Source: Blautia sp.
GTDB lineage: Bacteria; Bacillota; Clostridia; Lachnospirales; Lachnospiraceae
DNA: 64,000 nucleotides
Direction of reading: 5' to 3'
NCBI GenBank assembly: GCA_030841965.1
Contig: JAUUSJ010000002.1
Location: 27,449-91,448 of the forward strand
Below the pieces are notes generated by a model. It ran no database searches and was not told the DNA's origin. It saw nothing but the letters and a program-made list of their open reading frames with translations. The position numbers and the translations under genes were made by a program. Below are positions 8,974 through 18,006 of this stretch, piece after piece; position 1 is the stretch's first letter; each line of letters starts with the position of its first letter.

Positions 8974-11900
8974 ATGAAGGATATAAAAAAGAGGTTGTCT
9001 ACTATTTTGTCGGTACTATTGAGTTTGGTTTTAGTTTTGAATTTAGGAGTAGGAGTAAGTGCGGATGAGAAAGATATGCGGACGGTTACGATCGAGGAGA
9101 CGGCAGGAGAAAACGGATTACAAGGAGAAGAAGGAGAGAATATTCAAGCAATGGACCAGATTGCTGCGGGAGAAACTGTTGCTACTGTTACAACTTCGGA
9201 TGGTAATATAATTGGCAATTATGAGAATCTCCAATCGGCAGTAGACGCAGCGATGAATGCGGAAAGTTCGACCGTGACAATACTTTCCAATATTACTCTT
9301 GAAACAGGGCTTAATATCACAGATGGAAATTTTTGTATTGACCTTGCTGGCAAGAAAATTGATTGTGGCGATGAGAGCACGATTACCGTAAATGGTGGAA
9401 ATATAGTATTACAAAGCTCTTCAAGTGAAGGCGGTATGGTGGAAAATACATCACTTAAAACTTTTGGAAGTGGGGTTAAGTTAAACGGTGGACAAGTTAC
9501 GATTGAAGGTGGTACATATTTAGCTAGATATGGAATTATAGTAAACGGAGGAGAACTTATAGTACACGACGGTTTTTTTAATGGTTATAGTTATCCGATA
9601 GCAAACTACGGAGGAACTGTTGTGATAGAGGGTGGCACGCTAAATGGAAGTGGAGGATGGGCGGCATTTTGTGTGGGCTCAAATTCGGTTAATACTACTA
9701 TAATAAGAAATGGTGCATTTATTCCGGCAGTTTCTGAGGGAAATGAAATTGTAATTGATTATAGAGGTAGTTCACTGGATTTATCGCAATGTCAGGTGCT
9801 GACAAGTCTTAAATTTACGAATAGAGGTGCGATTACTACGGAGGTAACGAAAATTATATTACCAGAAGAATATGTTTTGGTGGCGCCAAATGGTGAGATA
9901 GTGACACAAAGTTTACAATCAAATAATTTTGGGGGACGTACAGTTTCTGTGGGATTAAAATCGGAGGTTGCTGAGTATACGGTTTATTTTGATGCCAATG
10001 GCGGCAGTGGAACGATGGCACCAGTGGAGCATATTTTGAGAGATTATACACTTCCAGAATGTAGTTTTGACCCACCAGAGGGAAAGGCGTTTCAATCGTG
10101 GAACGTAAATGGTAAGGAATATGCTCCTGGAACAGAGATTGCAGTGAAAGAAGATACGACAGTGTTTGCAACATGGTATAATATTGCTGCCACCGTTACA
10201 GCAGAAGATGGAAGTCTGGTGGGTTATTACGATAATATAGAATCGGCAATTGCGGCAGCAAGTCAAAATGATAACTCTACGCTGAAACTAATGACGGATA
10301 TGGAATGTGATAATATATATTTGAATGGTGGTACTTATACGATTGACCTGAATGGGAAAAATATAATATATAAGACTACTTGCTTTCGTATAGAAAATGA
10401 TTCTAATATTACATTTGAGGATACTTCGGGAGGAAATGGAACAGTCACCAATAATAATGGATATAAAGTGAGGTTTGCATTTCAGGTAAGTGGGACAAGT
10501 AAACTTACGATAAAAGGTGGAACTTATATTGGTGGACAAGCAGCGATATGTTCTTATTCTAACGTAGTGATAGAGGGAGGAAATTTTAGCGTTACAAAAG
10601 ATAATCAAAGTGTCATTCTGAATTACGGTGATGGCAGTACTACTATAAATCAAGGCTTTTTTAATGGAAAAAATGCATATTATGCAATAAGTAATACTGG
10701 CTCACTTTACTTAAACGGCGGGAATATAATAAATGGAAAATCTGGAACGATTGAATATTATGGAGGCAAGATTGATTTATCTCAAAATAGTGATCCAGTA
10801 GGGATTGTAGTTAATAATAGGAGTGGCTCTGCTATTATAGTATCATCTGTTATTTTATTGCCTGAAGGATATTACCTTGTGGATAAAAACAATATTCAAG
10901 TGGAAGAAATTGTAGAATCTGGCGAAAAAGTTACTGTGTCGAGTAGTAGATATTTCAAAATAACCTTTGAGCCGAACGGTGGTAGTGGTCAGATGGGGGC
11001 AAAAGCAGTAGAAGCTGGGGAATACACGCTTCCCGAATGTGATTTTAATGCGCCAGAGGGTACGGTGTTTAAATCATGGGAGATTGATGGAGTAGAGTAT
11101 CAACCTGGAGAGAAATATACTATTACAAAGAGTACGACAGTTACGGCGGTTTGGAAAAATCTGTCGTATACAGTGAATTTTTATCAAGATGAGAGTCAGG
11201 AAGCTGAGAGCAAGACTATAACAGTCCCTTATGGTGACTATACGTTGCCAGAATGTAGCTTTGATGTGCCGGAAGGCAAGGTGTTTAAAGCGTGGAAAAT
11301 CGATGGAAAAGAATATGTAGCTGGAGAGGTATATAAGATTACAGATTCCAAAGAAATTGTGGCAGTCTGGGAAAGTTTGTCTTATACGGTGCGTTTTTTT
11401 GCAGGCGGAGGCAGTGGAACAATGGAAAATGAGACAGTTCCTTATGGTGACTATATACTTCCAGAATGCGGATTTACAGCTCCAGAAGGGCAGATGTTTA
11501 AGGCATGGCTTATTAATAATCAAGAGTATGTAGCTGGAGAGGTATATAAGATTACAGGGGATACGCTTATTATGCCAGTCTGGAAGACGAGAACTTTTAC
11601 GGTGAGTTTTGACGCGGGCGGAGGCAGCGGTCAGATGAATGATGTGAATGATATTATCTCTTATTATACATTTCCTGCTTGTATGTTTACGGCACCAGAT
11701 GGTATGCAGTTTCGGGCATGGAAGATTGGGGAAGAAGAGCAGGCGCCTGGATATAGATTAAGACTTACAGATGATATCAAACTTACAGCAGTTTGGGAGG
11801 AGATTCCACAAAATCCTGTCGCATCGGTCACTCCGCCTAAGGGAGCTACGATTCTCTTTGAAGATTTGCAGGAGGCTTTTGACTATGCGATGAATGAAGC

Positions 11901-12996
11901 CAATACTGGCTCAACCATTCGTCTGCTCTCTGATATAGAACTTTCAAAATCGATTACAATTAATGGAGGATGGTCGAGATATGAAGCTAACCTGGATTTT
12001 AATGGATATAATCTTATATTAAGCAATGGAGCTCAACTTTCATTTGAAAATTATGCAAATGTACTACTGGAGAATTCTAGTGAGAAATCTGGTGGAATGA
12101 AAGGTTCTGGTAATAGACTTATCTACGTACGACAATCCTCTATTACGATAAATGGTGGAAGGTATGAGGGAACAAATACAAATAGTATTATAGAATGTGC
12201 GTCGAGCGGTGAGGTAATGATAAATGATGGTACATTTGTGAGTGAAGGGGGCTTTTTGAGTAAAGTTATTTATTTGAGTGGAGATGGACTAGCTACGATA
12301 AACGGCGGAGAATTTAACTGTACGTATGCATTTTCGATAGAAAGTGCGAATGCAAATTTGAATATAAAAGGTGGCGTATATAATGTAGTTGGAAGTGAAA
12401 TTTTATATGGAAAAGGTACTGTGAATTTTACTGACCATCCAGAGCCTACAGGAATCCAAATTCAGAGTAATACAGGAGAGGATACGGCGGGAAGTAAGAT
12501 TCAATTGCCAGAGGGTTATGTTATGTTGGATTCGACGAGTATGGAGAAAGTGGATGTCTTAAAGGGACTTTCCAATGTGACAATCGGGGCAGAACCAACC
12601 ATTTATGTAGATATATCTTGGGGTGAGATGGCTTTTACTTATGAAGAAGGAGAGTGGAATCCGAAGACACATAGTTATGATATCGAAGGGGGATGGAAGA
12701 AAGCAGAGAAGGAAAATGCTGGAGAGATTCAGGTGACGAATCGTAGCTCCACTTCCATGAAGATTCAATATAAATTTGAAAAGAATAGTAGTACAGATGG
12801 AATCGATAATGTGACAGGCAGCTTTGATTCAAAGTCCGAGACGTTTGACAAGAATACAGCGACTTCTGTATTGGCGAGTGAAGGCGGCGCAGAGATAGTG
12901 GATTTCTCGCTAGATGGAAAACCATCCAATACGATAGAGTCCAATACGGTGCTTGGTACGGTCACGGTAGTGATTAACGAGGAAAAAGAGAATTAA
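8974..12996 (+). CDS. Secreted beta-helix/InlB B-repeat surface protein
   Basis: A 1340-residue exported protein. The ATG at 8974 is chosen because GAGGAGGAAAGAG precedes it and a classical signal peptide follows directly (KKRLSTILSVLLSLVLVLNL, cleavage near SADEKD). Three predicted parallel beta-helix modules (about residues 65-330, 405-655 and 950-1200) each open with a DGxxxGxYxNLxxA-like segment and contain repeated 'INGGxY'-type turns. Five Listeria-Bacteroides repeats (about 334-402, 659-728, 732-799, 803-870, 874-943) show F.ANGGSGTM, LPEC.F and AVW hallmarks. The C-terminal domain (about 1209-1340) carries WGEMAFTYEEGEW. No LPxTG or other anchor is visible. The role is probably adhesion or glycan binding; this is inferred. 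Confidence 0.85.
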   Translation: MKDIKKRLSTILSVLLSLVLVLNLGVGVSADEKDMRTVTIEETAGENGLQGEEGENIQAMDQIAAGETVATVTTSDGNIIGNYENLQSAVDAAMNAESSTVTILSNITLETGLNITDGNFCIDLAGKKIDCGDESTITVNGGNIVLQSSSSEGGMVENTSLKTFGSGVKLNGGQVTIEGGTYLARYGIIVNGGELIVHDGFFNGYSYPIANYGGTVVIEGGTLNGSGGWAAFCVGSNSVNTTIIRNGAFIPAVSEGNEIVIDYRGSSLDLSQCQVLTSLKFTNRGAITTEVTKIILPEEYVLVAPNGEIVTQSLQSNNFGGRTVSVGLKSEVAEYTVYFDANGGSGTMAPVEHILRDYTLPECSFDPPEGKAFQSWNVNGKEYAPGTEIAVKEDTTVFATWYNIAATVTAEDGSLVGYYDNIESAIAAASQNDNSTLKLMTDMECDNIYLNGGTYTIDLNGKNIIYKTTCFRIENDSNITFEDTSGGNGTVTNNNGYKVRFAFQVSGTSKLTIKGGTYIGGQAAICSYSNVVIEGGNFSVTKDNQSVILNYGDGSTTINQGFFNGKNAYYAISNTGSLYLNGGNIINGKSGTIEYYGGKIDLSQNSDPVGIVVNNRSGSAIIVSSVILLPEGYYLVDKNNIQVEEIVESGEKVTVSSSRYFKITFEPNGGSGQMGAKAVEAGEYTLPECDFNAPEGTVFKSWEIDGVEYQPGEKYTITKSTTVTAVWKNLSYTVNFYQDESQEAESKTITVPYGDYTLPECSFDVPEGKVFKAWKIDGKEYVAGEVYKITDSKEIVAVWESLSYTVRFFAGGGSGTMENETVPYGDYILPECGFTAPEGQMFKAWLINNQEYVAGEVYKITGDTLIMPVWKTRTFTVSFDAGGGSGQMNDVNDIISYYTFPACMFTAPDGMQFRAWKIGEEEQAPGYRLRLTDDIKLTAVWEEIPQNPVASVTPPKGATILFEDLQEAFDYAMNEANTGSTIRLLSDIELSKSITINGGWSRYEANLDFNGYNLILSNGAQLSFENYANVLLENSSEKSGGMKGSGNRLIYVRQSSITINGGRYEGTNTNSIIECASSGEVMINDGTFVSEGGFLSKVIYLSGDGLATINGGEFNCTYAFSIESANANLNIKGGVYNVVGSEILYGKGTVNFTDHPEPTGIQIQSNTGEDTAGSKIQLPEGYVMLDSTSMEKVDVLKGLSNVTIGAEPTIYVDISWGEMAFTYEEGEWNPKTHSYDIEGGWKKAEKENAGEIQVTNRSSTSMKIQYKFEKNSSTDGIDNVTGSFDSKSETFDKNTATSVLASEGGAEIVDFSLDGKPSNTIESNTVLGTVTVVINEEKEN

Positions 12997-13002
12997 GCTT
13001 TG

Positions 13003-13053
13003 AAAAAAGTCGGAGATATTGGAGAATCATTTTCCAATATCTCTGGCTTTTTT
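13003..13053 (+). terminator. Intrinsic terminator after the surface-protein gene
   Basis: GGAGATATTGGA at 13012-13023 pairs with TCCAATATCTCT at 13033-13044. An A-run lies on the left and CTTTTTT on the right. The short open frame over this hairpin is not regarded as a gene. Confidence 0.85.
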
Positions 13054-13212
13054 ATTGTGAATACGACTGGTGATTGCGAGAACACCAAAGGTGTAGAGCA
13101 ATCAGTTTCCATGGTTGGTAATATCTACATTGACAGATATATTTGTTTTTTCACAAAAAGAAAGAAGGGGAAAATATTTGTTTGATATTTTCTATAAAGG
13201 AAATGAAAAATA

Positions 13213-13351
13213 ATTCGCATATATGGAAAAATGATAAGAAATATTGTGAAAATATACAAAAAATAATCTAAAAACACGCAAATAATTGACAAAAATGTCA
13301 AAACACGCTATAATTATTACAGAAATAAGAAATAAATTCGCATATATGAAT
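13213..13351. promoter_or_regulatory. Promoter and candidate operators of the acid-sugar operon
   Basis: TTGACA at 13286-13291 and TATAAT at 13309-13314 are separated by exactly 17 bp, a consensus sigma-A promoter. TTGACA is also the left arm of an inverted repeat with TGTCAA at 13296-13301. The semi-palindrome ATTCGCATATATG(G/A)A occurs at 13213-13228 and again at 13336-13351, the latter just before the ribosome binding site of the IclR gene. The pair of repeats and the arm over the -35 box are likely regulator sites, perhaps for the IclR protein itself; that is inference. Bases 13054-13212 show nothing else recognisable. Confidence 0.6.
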
Positions 13352-13369
13352 TAGAAAGGGGGATATGAT

Positions 13370-14137
13370 ATGGCAGTGAAATCAGCGGAAAGAGTGTTGA
13401 CGATATTTGAACATCTGATGGGATTTCCGAATGGTTTGACCGCAAGAGAAATTAGCACATATCTTGGCATTGCACCGAGCAGTACCCATGAGCTTTTAAA
13501 GACTCTAAAAGGTCGGGATTATCTGATAGAGGATGAGAATAAGCGCTATACACTCGGACCGAAGTTAATCCAGCTTGGCACAAATGCCGCATCGTATTTT
13601 GATATCAATAAGATTGCGATGCCAGTTTTAAGACAGATTATGGAGGAGCTAGAAGAGACCGTTTTTATGGCAATTCTCTCAGGAAAAGAGATTGTCTATG
13701 TGGCGAAGGTGAATAATAATAAGACGATGATGACGAACGCCAATCTTGGCAGCAGAAAGCCAATTTATTGTACTGGTCTTGGAAAAGCCTTCTTATCTTT
13801 TATGCCTGAGGAGGATAGTAAAAAAATAATTGATAATCTGACTTTTGTTTCTTTTACAGATAATACTGTAAAGAATAAAGAAGAACTGTACTGTCAAATG
13901 TCCGTTTTTCGCAAGCAAGGTTATGCCGTGGATGATGAGGAGATTGAGGAGGGACTTTACTGTGTGGCAGTTCCTGTGTATGATGCAAAATATCATCTGA
14001 CCGTAGCCATCAGTGTATCTGGTTTAAAACCGAGAATGCTGAAAAAGAAAAATAGAGTGGTAGAATGTCTTTTGCGGTTTTCACAGACGCTTTCAAGAAA
14101 GCTATGCTGTGAGACCGAGAAAATAGAATTTTTATAA
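13370..14137 (+). CDS. IclR-family transcriptional regulator
   Basis: A 255-residue protein with an N-terminal winged helix (SAERVLTIFEHLMG, then GLTAREISTYLG and PSSTHELLKTL) and a C-terminal GAF-like effector domain (GLGKAFLSFMPEE, GYAVDDEEIEEGLYCVAVPV). IclR regulators commonly control use of sugar acids and aromatic acids. The ATG follows AAAGGGGGATATGAT. The aldolase gene starts 18 bases after its stop, so it is probably the first gene of an auto-regulated operon driven by the promoter at 13286. Confidence 0.92.
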   Translation: MAVKSAERVLTIFEHLMGFPNGLTAREISTYLGIAPSSTHELLKTLKGRDYLIEDENKRYTLGPKLIQLGTNAASYFDINKIAMPVLRQIMEELEETVFMAILSGKEIVYVAKVNNNKTMMTNANLGSRKPIYCTGLGKAFLSFMPEEDSKKIIDNLTFVSFTDNTVKNKEELYCQMSVFRKQGYAVDDEEIEEGLYCVAVPVYDAKYHLTVAISVSGLKPRMLKKKNRVVECLLRFSQTLSRKLCCETEKIEFL

Positions 14138-14155
14138 AACTTAAAGGAGGAGAAA

Positions 14156-15049
14156 ATGAAAACATTGTATGGTGTTTGTCCGCCAGTTATTACAATTTTT
14201 GGTAAAAATGGTAATATTGACTATGAGGCAAATAAAAAACATGCAGATTTCCTGATTGAGAAGGGCGTAGACGGCCTGGCTTATCTGGGAACATCTGGCG
14301 AGTTCAGTATTATGACACTCGATGAGAAAAAGGAATTTATGAGGGAGATGTCCGCCTATGTGGGTGGCAGAGTGCAGGTAATCGTAGGTGTGGGAAGCAC
14401 AAGCTTAAAAGAGACGCTGGAATTATTAAAATGCGCAGAGGAAGCTTCCGTGGATGGTTGTCTTTTGGTGAATCCATATTTTAGTGTCTATGATGAGACT
14501 ATGGTGGAAGCTTATTATGACTATGTGGCGAAGCAGACAAAGCTTCCAATCATTATTTATAATTTTCCAGATTTAACAGGATTTAATTTTTCTGCTGCCC
14601 TTGTCGAAAGATTAGTAAAAAAGCATGAAAATATTGTCGGTATCAAAGATACCATCGAAGACTCGGCACATTTAATTGAAATGATAAAGATACAAGAGAT
14701 TCGCCCAGAATTTACTGTATTTTGTGCCTATGAAAACCAGGCATTGGGCTCTTTAGTAAATGGAGCTGGAGGGCTTATCAACGCAACTGCAAATTTTGCA
14801 CCTGAATTTACTGTTGGCTTATATCAATCTTTTCAAAATGGAGATATGAAAAAGGCAAGCGAGTATTTTAATCAACTCTGCCATGCGATGGATATTTATG
14901 GATATAGCAAGCCATTATTTCTTGCATGTAAGCAGGCAGTTTATGAGAGAGTACTTGGTTATAATGGGGTGGAGCGCCTTCCAGCTGTCTCGCTTGGGGA
15001 AGAGAAAAGGAGAGCCATTGCAGATAAATTAAAAGAATTAGGATTATAA
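14156..15049 (+). CDS. DapA-family aldolase (probable 2-keto-3-deoxy-sugar-acid aldolase)
   Basis: A 297-residue class I aldolase/lyase of the dihydrodipicolinate synthase superfamily. Visible residues are the GTSGEF loop (residues 45-50), catalytic Tyr135 in IIYNFPD and Schiff-base Lys164 in VGIKDT. A dehydratase of the rhamnonate type is encoded immediately downstream and no lysine-pathway genes are near, so the likely reaction is cleavage of a 2-keto-3-deoxy sugar acid (for example 2-keto-3-deoxy-L-rhamnonate) to pyruvate and an aldehyde. That substrate is inferred from context. AAAGGAGGAG precedes the ATG. Confidence 0.85.
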   Translation: MKTLYGVCPPVITIFGKNGNIDYEANKKHADFLIEKGVDGLAYLGTSGEFSIMTLDEKKEFMREMSAYVGGRVQVIVGVGSTSLKETLELLKCAEEASVDGCLLVNPYFSVYDETMVEAYYDYVAKQTKLPIIIYNFPDLTGFNFSAALVERLVKKHENIVGIKDTIEDSAHLIEMIKIQEIRPEFTVFCAYENQALGSLVNGAGGLINATANFAPEFTVGLYQSFQNGDMKKASEYFNQLCHAMDIYGYSKPLFLACKQAVYERVLGYNGVERLPAVSLGEEKRRAIADKLKELGL

Positions 15050-15068
15050 GAGAAAGGAAGTAGGAAGT

Positions 15069-16268
15069 ATGAGTTTAATGGGAAGAAAAATTGTGGCAAT
15101 TAGAGCGTATGTCGTTGAGGGTGGTGGCGCAGATTATCATGACCAGGGTGAGGAACATTGGATTGTTAAACAGATTGCTACTCCGATGAGTATTTATCCA
15201 GAGTATAAGGCGACACGTACCAGTTTTGGAATTAATGCATTAAAGACATTGGTGGTAGAAGTCGAGGCAGATAACGGTGTGACGGGATTTGGTATTACAA
15301 CAGGAGGTTATCCAGCCGCATGGCTTGTGATGAATCATTTAGAGAGATTCGTAGTCGGAAAGGATGCTGCTGAGATTGAAATTATTTGGGACCAGATGTA
15401 TCGCGCTTCCTTGTATTATGGACGAAAAGGTGTTGTTATGAATGCCATTTCTGCGATTGACCTTGCTCTATGGGATTTATTGGGAAGATTGCGAGAGGAG
15501 CCAGTATATTCTATGCTCGGTGGCAAGGTGCGTGAGGAGCTTGAATTTTATGCAACTGGTCCAAGACCTGATTTGGCAAAGGAGATGGGATTTATCGGCG
15601 GCAAACTTCCTCTTGTATATGGACAGGCTGACGGTGAGGAAGGGCTGAGGAAGAATATTGAGACCGCAAGGAAGATGAGAGAAAAATGCGGCGATGATTT
15701 CTGGTTAATGTGGGATTGTTGGATGGCTCTTGATTTGCCATATGCAAAGAAATTGATGAATGCATCTGACGAGCTTGGCTTTAAATGGATTGAGGAATGT
15801 TTTAATCCAGATGATTACTGGTCATATAGGGATTTAAAGAAGGCTGCATTTTCAAAAAATATTCTCGTGACAGGCGGTGAGCATGAGGCGACCAGATATG
15901 GTTTCCGCGCTTTAATTGAGGAATGTGATATTGATATTATTCAGCCTGATGTTGGCTGGTGTGGTGGTATGACAGAATTAATCAAGATTGGAAATTTGGC
16001 GGATGCTCACGGCAAGATGGTTATCCCTCACGGAAGTGGTATTTATAGCCATCATTATGTGACGACAAAGATAAATTCACCGTTTACAGAACAGCTGATG
16101 ATGGCACCTAAGGCAGATAAAGTTCTTCCACAGTACTATCCACTTATTAAAGACGAGCCTATTCCAGTGAATGGTCGATTAAAGGTTGGAGATAAACCAG
16201 GCTTTGGTGTTGAGTTAAATAAAGATGAGAATCATTTAATCGAAGTGAAAAAAGGCACAAGATTATAG
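15069..16268 (+). CDS. rhmD: L-rhamnonate dehydratase-like enolase-superfamily enzyme
   Basis: A 399-residue member of the mandelate racemase subgroup that removes water from a sugar acid to give a 2-keto-3-deoxy acid. From memory of E. coli RhmD, several stretches match closely: DYHDQG..HWI, IATPMS, FGIN.L.TLVVEVEA, FYATG.RPDLAKEMGF, DIIQPDVGWCGG and PHGS.IYSHH. Metal ligands are expected at Asp in WDCWMALD, Glu in IEECFNPDD and Glu in GGEHEATRYG, with catalytic His residues in GEHE and PHGSGIYSHH. It lies between the aldolase and the GntP permease. A related dehydratase specificity cannot be excluded. Confidence 0.85.
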   Translation: MSLMGRKIVAIRAYVVEGGGADYHDQGEEHWIVKQIATPMSIYPEYKATRTSFGINALKTLVVEVEADNGVTGFGITTGGYPAAWLVMNHLERFVVGKDAAEIEIIWDQMYRASLYYGRKGVVMNAISAIDLALWDLLGRLREEPVYSMLGGKVREELEFYATGPRPDLAKEMGFIGGKLPLVYGQADGEEGLRKNIETARKMREKCGDDFWLMWDCWMALDLPYAKKLMNASDELGFKWIEECFNPDDYWSYRDLKKAAFSKNILVTGGEHEATRYGFRALIEECDIDIIQPDVGWCGGMTELIKIGNLADAHGKMVIPHGSGIYSHHYVTTKINSPFTEQLMMAPKADKVLPQYYPLIKDEPIPVNGRLKVGDKPGFGVELNKDENHLIEVKKGTRL

Positions 16269-16302
16269 TGATAAAGATAAATAAGCAGAGGGAGGATAAA
16301 AA

Positions 16303-17655
16303 ATGTCAACAGGTTTTTTAGTTTTATCATTAGTATTATCCATCGCCTTGATTATGATTTTGATTATCAAGGTGAAATTAAATCCCGCTATTTCTCTTGT
16401 ATTGGGTGCGTTACTTTTAGGTGTGCTGTCAGGGCTGTCTTTGATTGATACGATTAATGGTATTAACGATGGATTTGGCAGTATGTTGGGAAGTATCGGT
16501 TTTCCGATTGGTTTTGGTATTATTCTCGGTCAGTTAGTCAGTGACTGTGGTGGTGCCAATGTCATTGCTGAGAAATTAGTGCAGTTGTTTCCAGAAAAAT
16601 ACGCTTTGTATGCGGTGGCTTTTGCAGCCTTTGTATTGTCCATACCAGTTTTCTTTGATGTAACATTTGTTATTTTAATTCCAATTGGCATCGCTCTCAT
16701 GAAAAAAATCAACAAAGGGATTGCCTATATTGTCGGTGTTATCTCGATAGGAGCGGGCGTAGCTCATACATTAATACCTCCCACACCGAATCCTTTGGCA
16801 GCGGCTTCGGCGGAATACTTTGATTTTGACCTCGGTATTATGATTGGAGCAGGATTTTGTATCGGTTTTGTCATGGTTTTAGTTGCCGTTACAATCTATA
16901 CAAAGATTTTAGACAGGGGTCTCTGGAAAGTAGAAAGCGATGAGACAGGAGAAGGTCCTGCTGTGGAAGAGATAGAGATGCCAGAGAAAGTACCATCCTT
17001 TGGTGTGGCGATGATACCAGTTATACTTCCGGTTGTCTTAATTCTTGTGAATACAATCTGCGATATGGTTCTTGATAGTACGCCGGTATTTATCAGTTTT
17101 CTTGGAACGAAGACAGTATCCTTGCTTATGGGTGCATTGGCGGCATATGTTATCGCTGTTAGGACAATCGGCATGAAAGAGACAGAGAAATCTGCGACAG
17201 AGGCCTTGAAATCGGCTGGTATAGTTTTTCTTATTACGGGTGCAGGAGGTTCTCTTTCAAAGATTATTGACCTTGCAGGTGTAAATGATGCGATTGTCAC
17301 GTTGATTGGTGGATTATCTTCCAATATCTTGGTTGTACTATTAATAGGATATTTCCTCGGATTGATTTTTAGACAGATTACTGGTTCAGGCACGACTGCT
17401 TCCTTGACGTCCATGAGTATCATGACGAGTGTTGCTGCGACGGTGAGTATTCATCCAGTATTTCTTGCCTTGGCATGTCTGGACGGTGCACTTTTTGGAT
17501 GCACAATTAATGATAGTGGATTTTGGATTGTGACGAATATGAGTGGCTTTACTGTGACGGGTGGCATGAAAACATATACTCTCGGACAGGCGATTGCATC
17601 GGTGATTGGGATTATCATTATTATTATTGTGGCGATGATATCCGTTATGTTCTAG
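16303..17655 (+). CDS. GntP-family sugar-acid permease
   Basis: A 450-residue integral membrane transporter with about 12-14 hydrophobic segments; family members carry gluconate and related acids by proton symport. Characteristic GntP stretches are GFGSMLGSIGFPIGFG near residue 45, HTLIPPTPNPLAAA near 155 and TGSGTTASLTSMSIM near 360. GGGAGGATAAAA precedes the ATG. As the last gene of the IclR-aldolase-dehydratase operon it is expected to import the acid sugar used by RhmD. Confidence 0.9.
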   Translation: MSTGFLVLSLVLSIALIMILIIKVKLNPAISLVLGALLLGVLSGLSLIDTINGINDGFGSMLGSIGFPIGFGIILGQLVSDCGGANVIAEKLVQLFPEKYALYAVAFAAFVLSIPVFFDVTFVILIPIGIALMKKINKGIAYIVGVISIGAGVAHTLIPPTPNPLAAASAEYFDFDLGIMIGAGFCIGFVMVLVAVTIYTKILDRGLWKVESDETGEGPAVEEIEMPEKVPSFGVAMIPVILPVVLILVNTICDMVLDSTPVFISFLGTKTVSLLMGALAAYVIAVRTIGMKETEKSATEALKSAGIVFLITGAGGSLSKIIDLAGVNDAIVTLIGGLSSNILVVLLIGYFLGLIFRQITGSGTTASLTSMSIMTSVAATVSIHPVFLALACLDGALFGCTINDSGFWIVTNMSGFTVTGGMKTYTLGQAIASVIGIIIIIIVAMISVMF

Positions 17656-17673
17656 AAAAAGGGGATGAAATAT

Positions 17674-17745
17674 ATGGGAAAGATAATGAAAAAGGGCAAT
17701 AATAGTTGCAGCTATTATCACCCGGATGTTGAATGGAATCTTTGA
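17674..17745 (+). CDS. Possible 23-residue peptide gene
   Basis: A short frame, MGKIMKKGNNSCSYYHPDV followed by EWNL, with GGGGATG seven bases before its ATG, 18 bases after the permease stop. Inside it, ATAATAG at 17699-17705 pairs with CTATTAT at 17712-17718, flanked by GGG and CCC; this hairpin could instead be a weak transcript-end structure. No homologue is recognised. Bases 17746-17896 show nothing further. Confidence 0.25.
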   Translation: MGKIMKKGNNSCSYYHPDVEWNL

Positions 17746-17896
17746 CTCTCAATTCTCAACGATATTATCTTAACATATAGTTTGTTGTTTCGCAAGATAG
17801 AATCAGTTTTTCACAAAGTATATCTCATATTAGAAAATAACTGCAAGATTATAAAATATGTAGGAATAAATTATCTAAATTGCATTTAATACTCAA

Positions 17897-17935
17897 AAGG
17901 GGAGAATGAAATACTTCATGCTCCCCTTCATTTTT
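17897..17935. terminator. Bidirectional terminator between convergent genes
   Basis: AAGGGGAG-A-ATGAA (17897-17910) pairs with TTCAT-G-CTCCCCTT (17915-17928), 13 paired bases around one opposed A/G. It is followed by CATTTTT on the plus strand and TTTT on the minus strand. It serves the GntP operon and the sortase gene. Confidence 0.8.
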
Positions 17936-18006
17936 ATGTTATGTCTATTCTATTTTATTATATTTTAAACAGATGAAATAATTTTGGAATGGCATTAAGA
18001 TGAAAA

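Noticed and set aside
8974..12996. Sortase substrate
   Set aside because: No LPxTG-like motif, hydrophobic segment or basic tail at the C terminus.
13000..13185. A 61-residue gene after the surface protein
   Set aside because: It covers a perfect intrinsic terminator, has a TTG start without a ribosome binding site and its sequence has no protein character.
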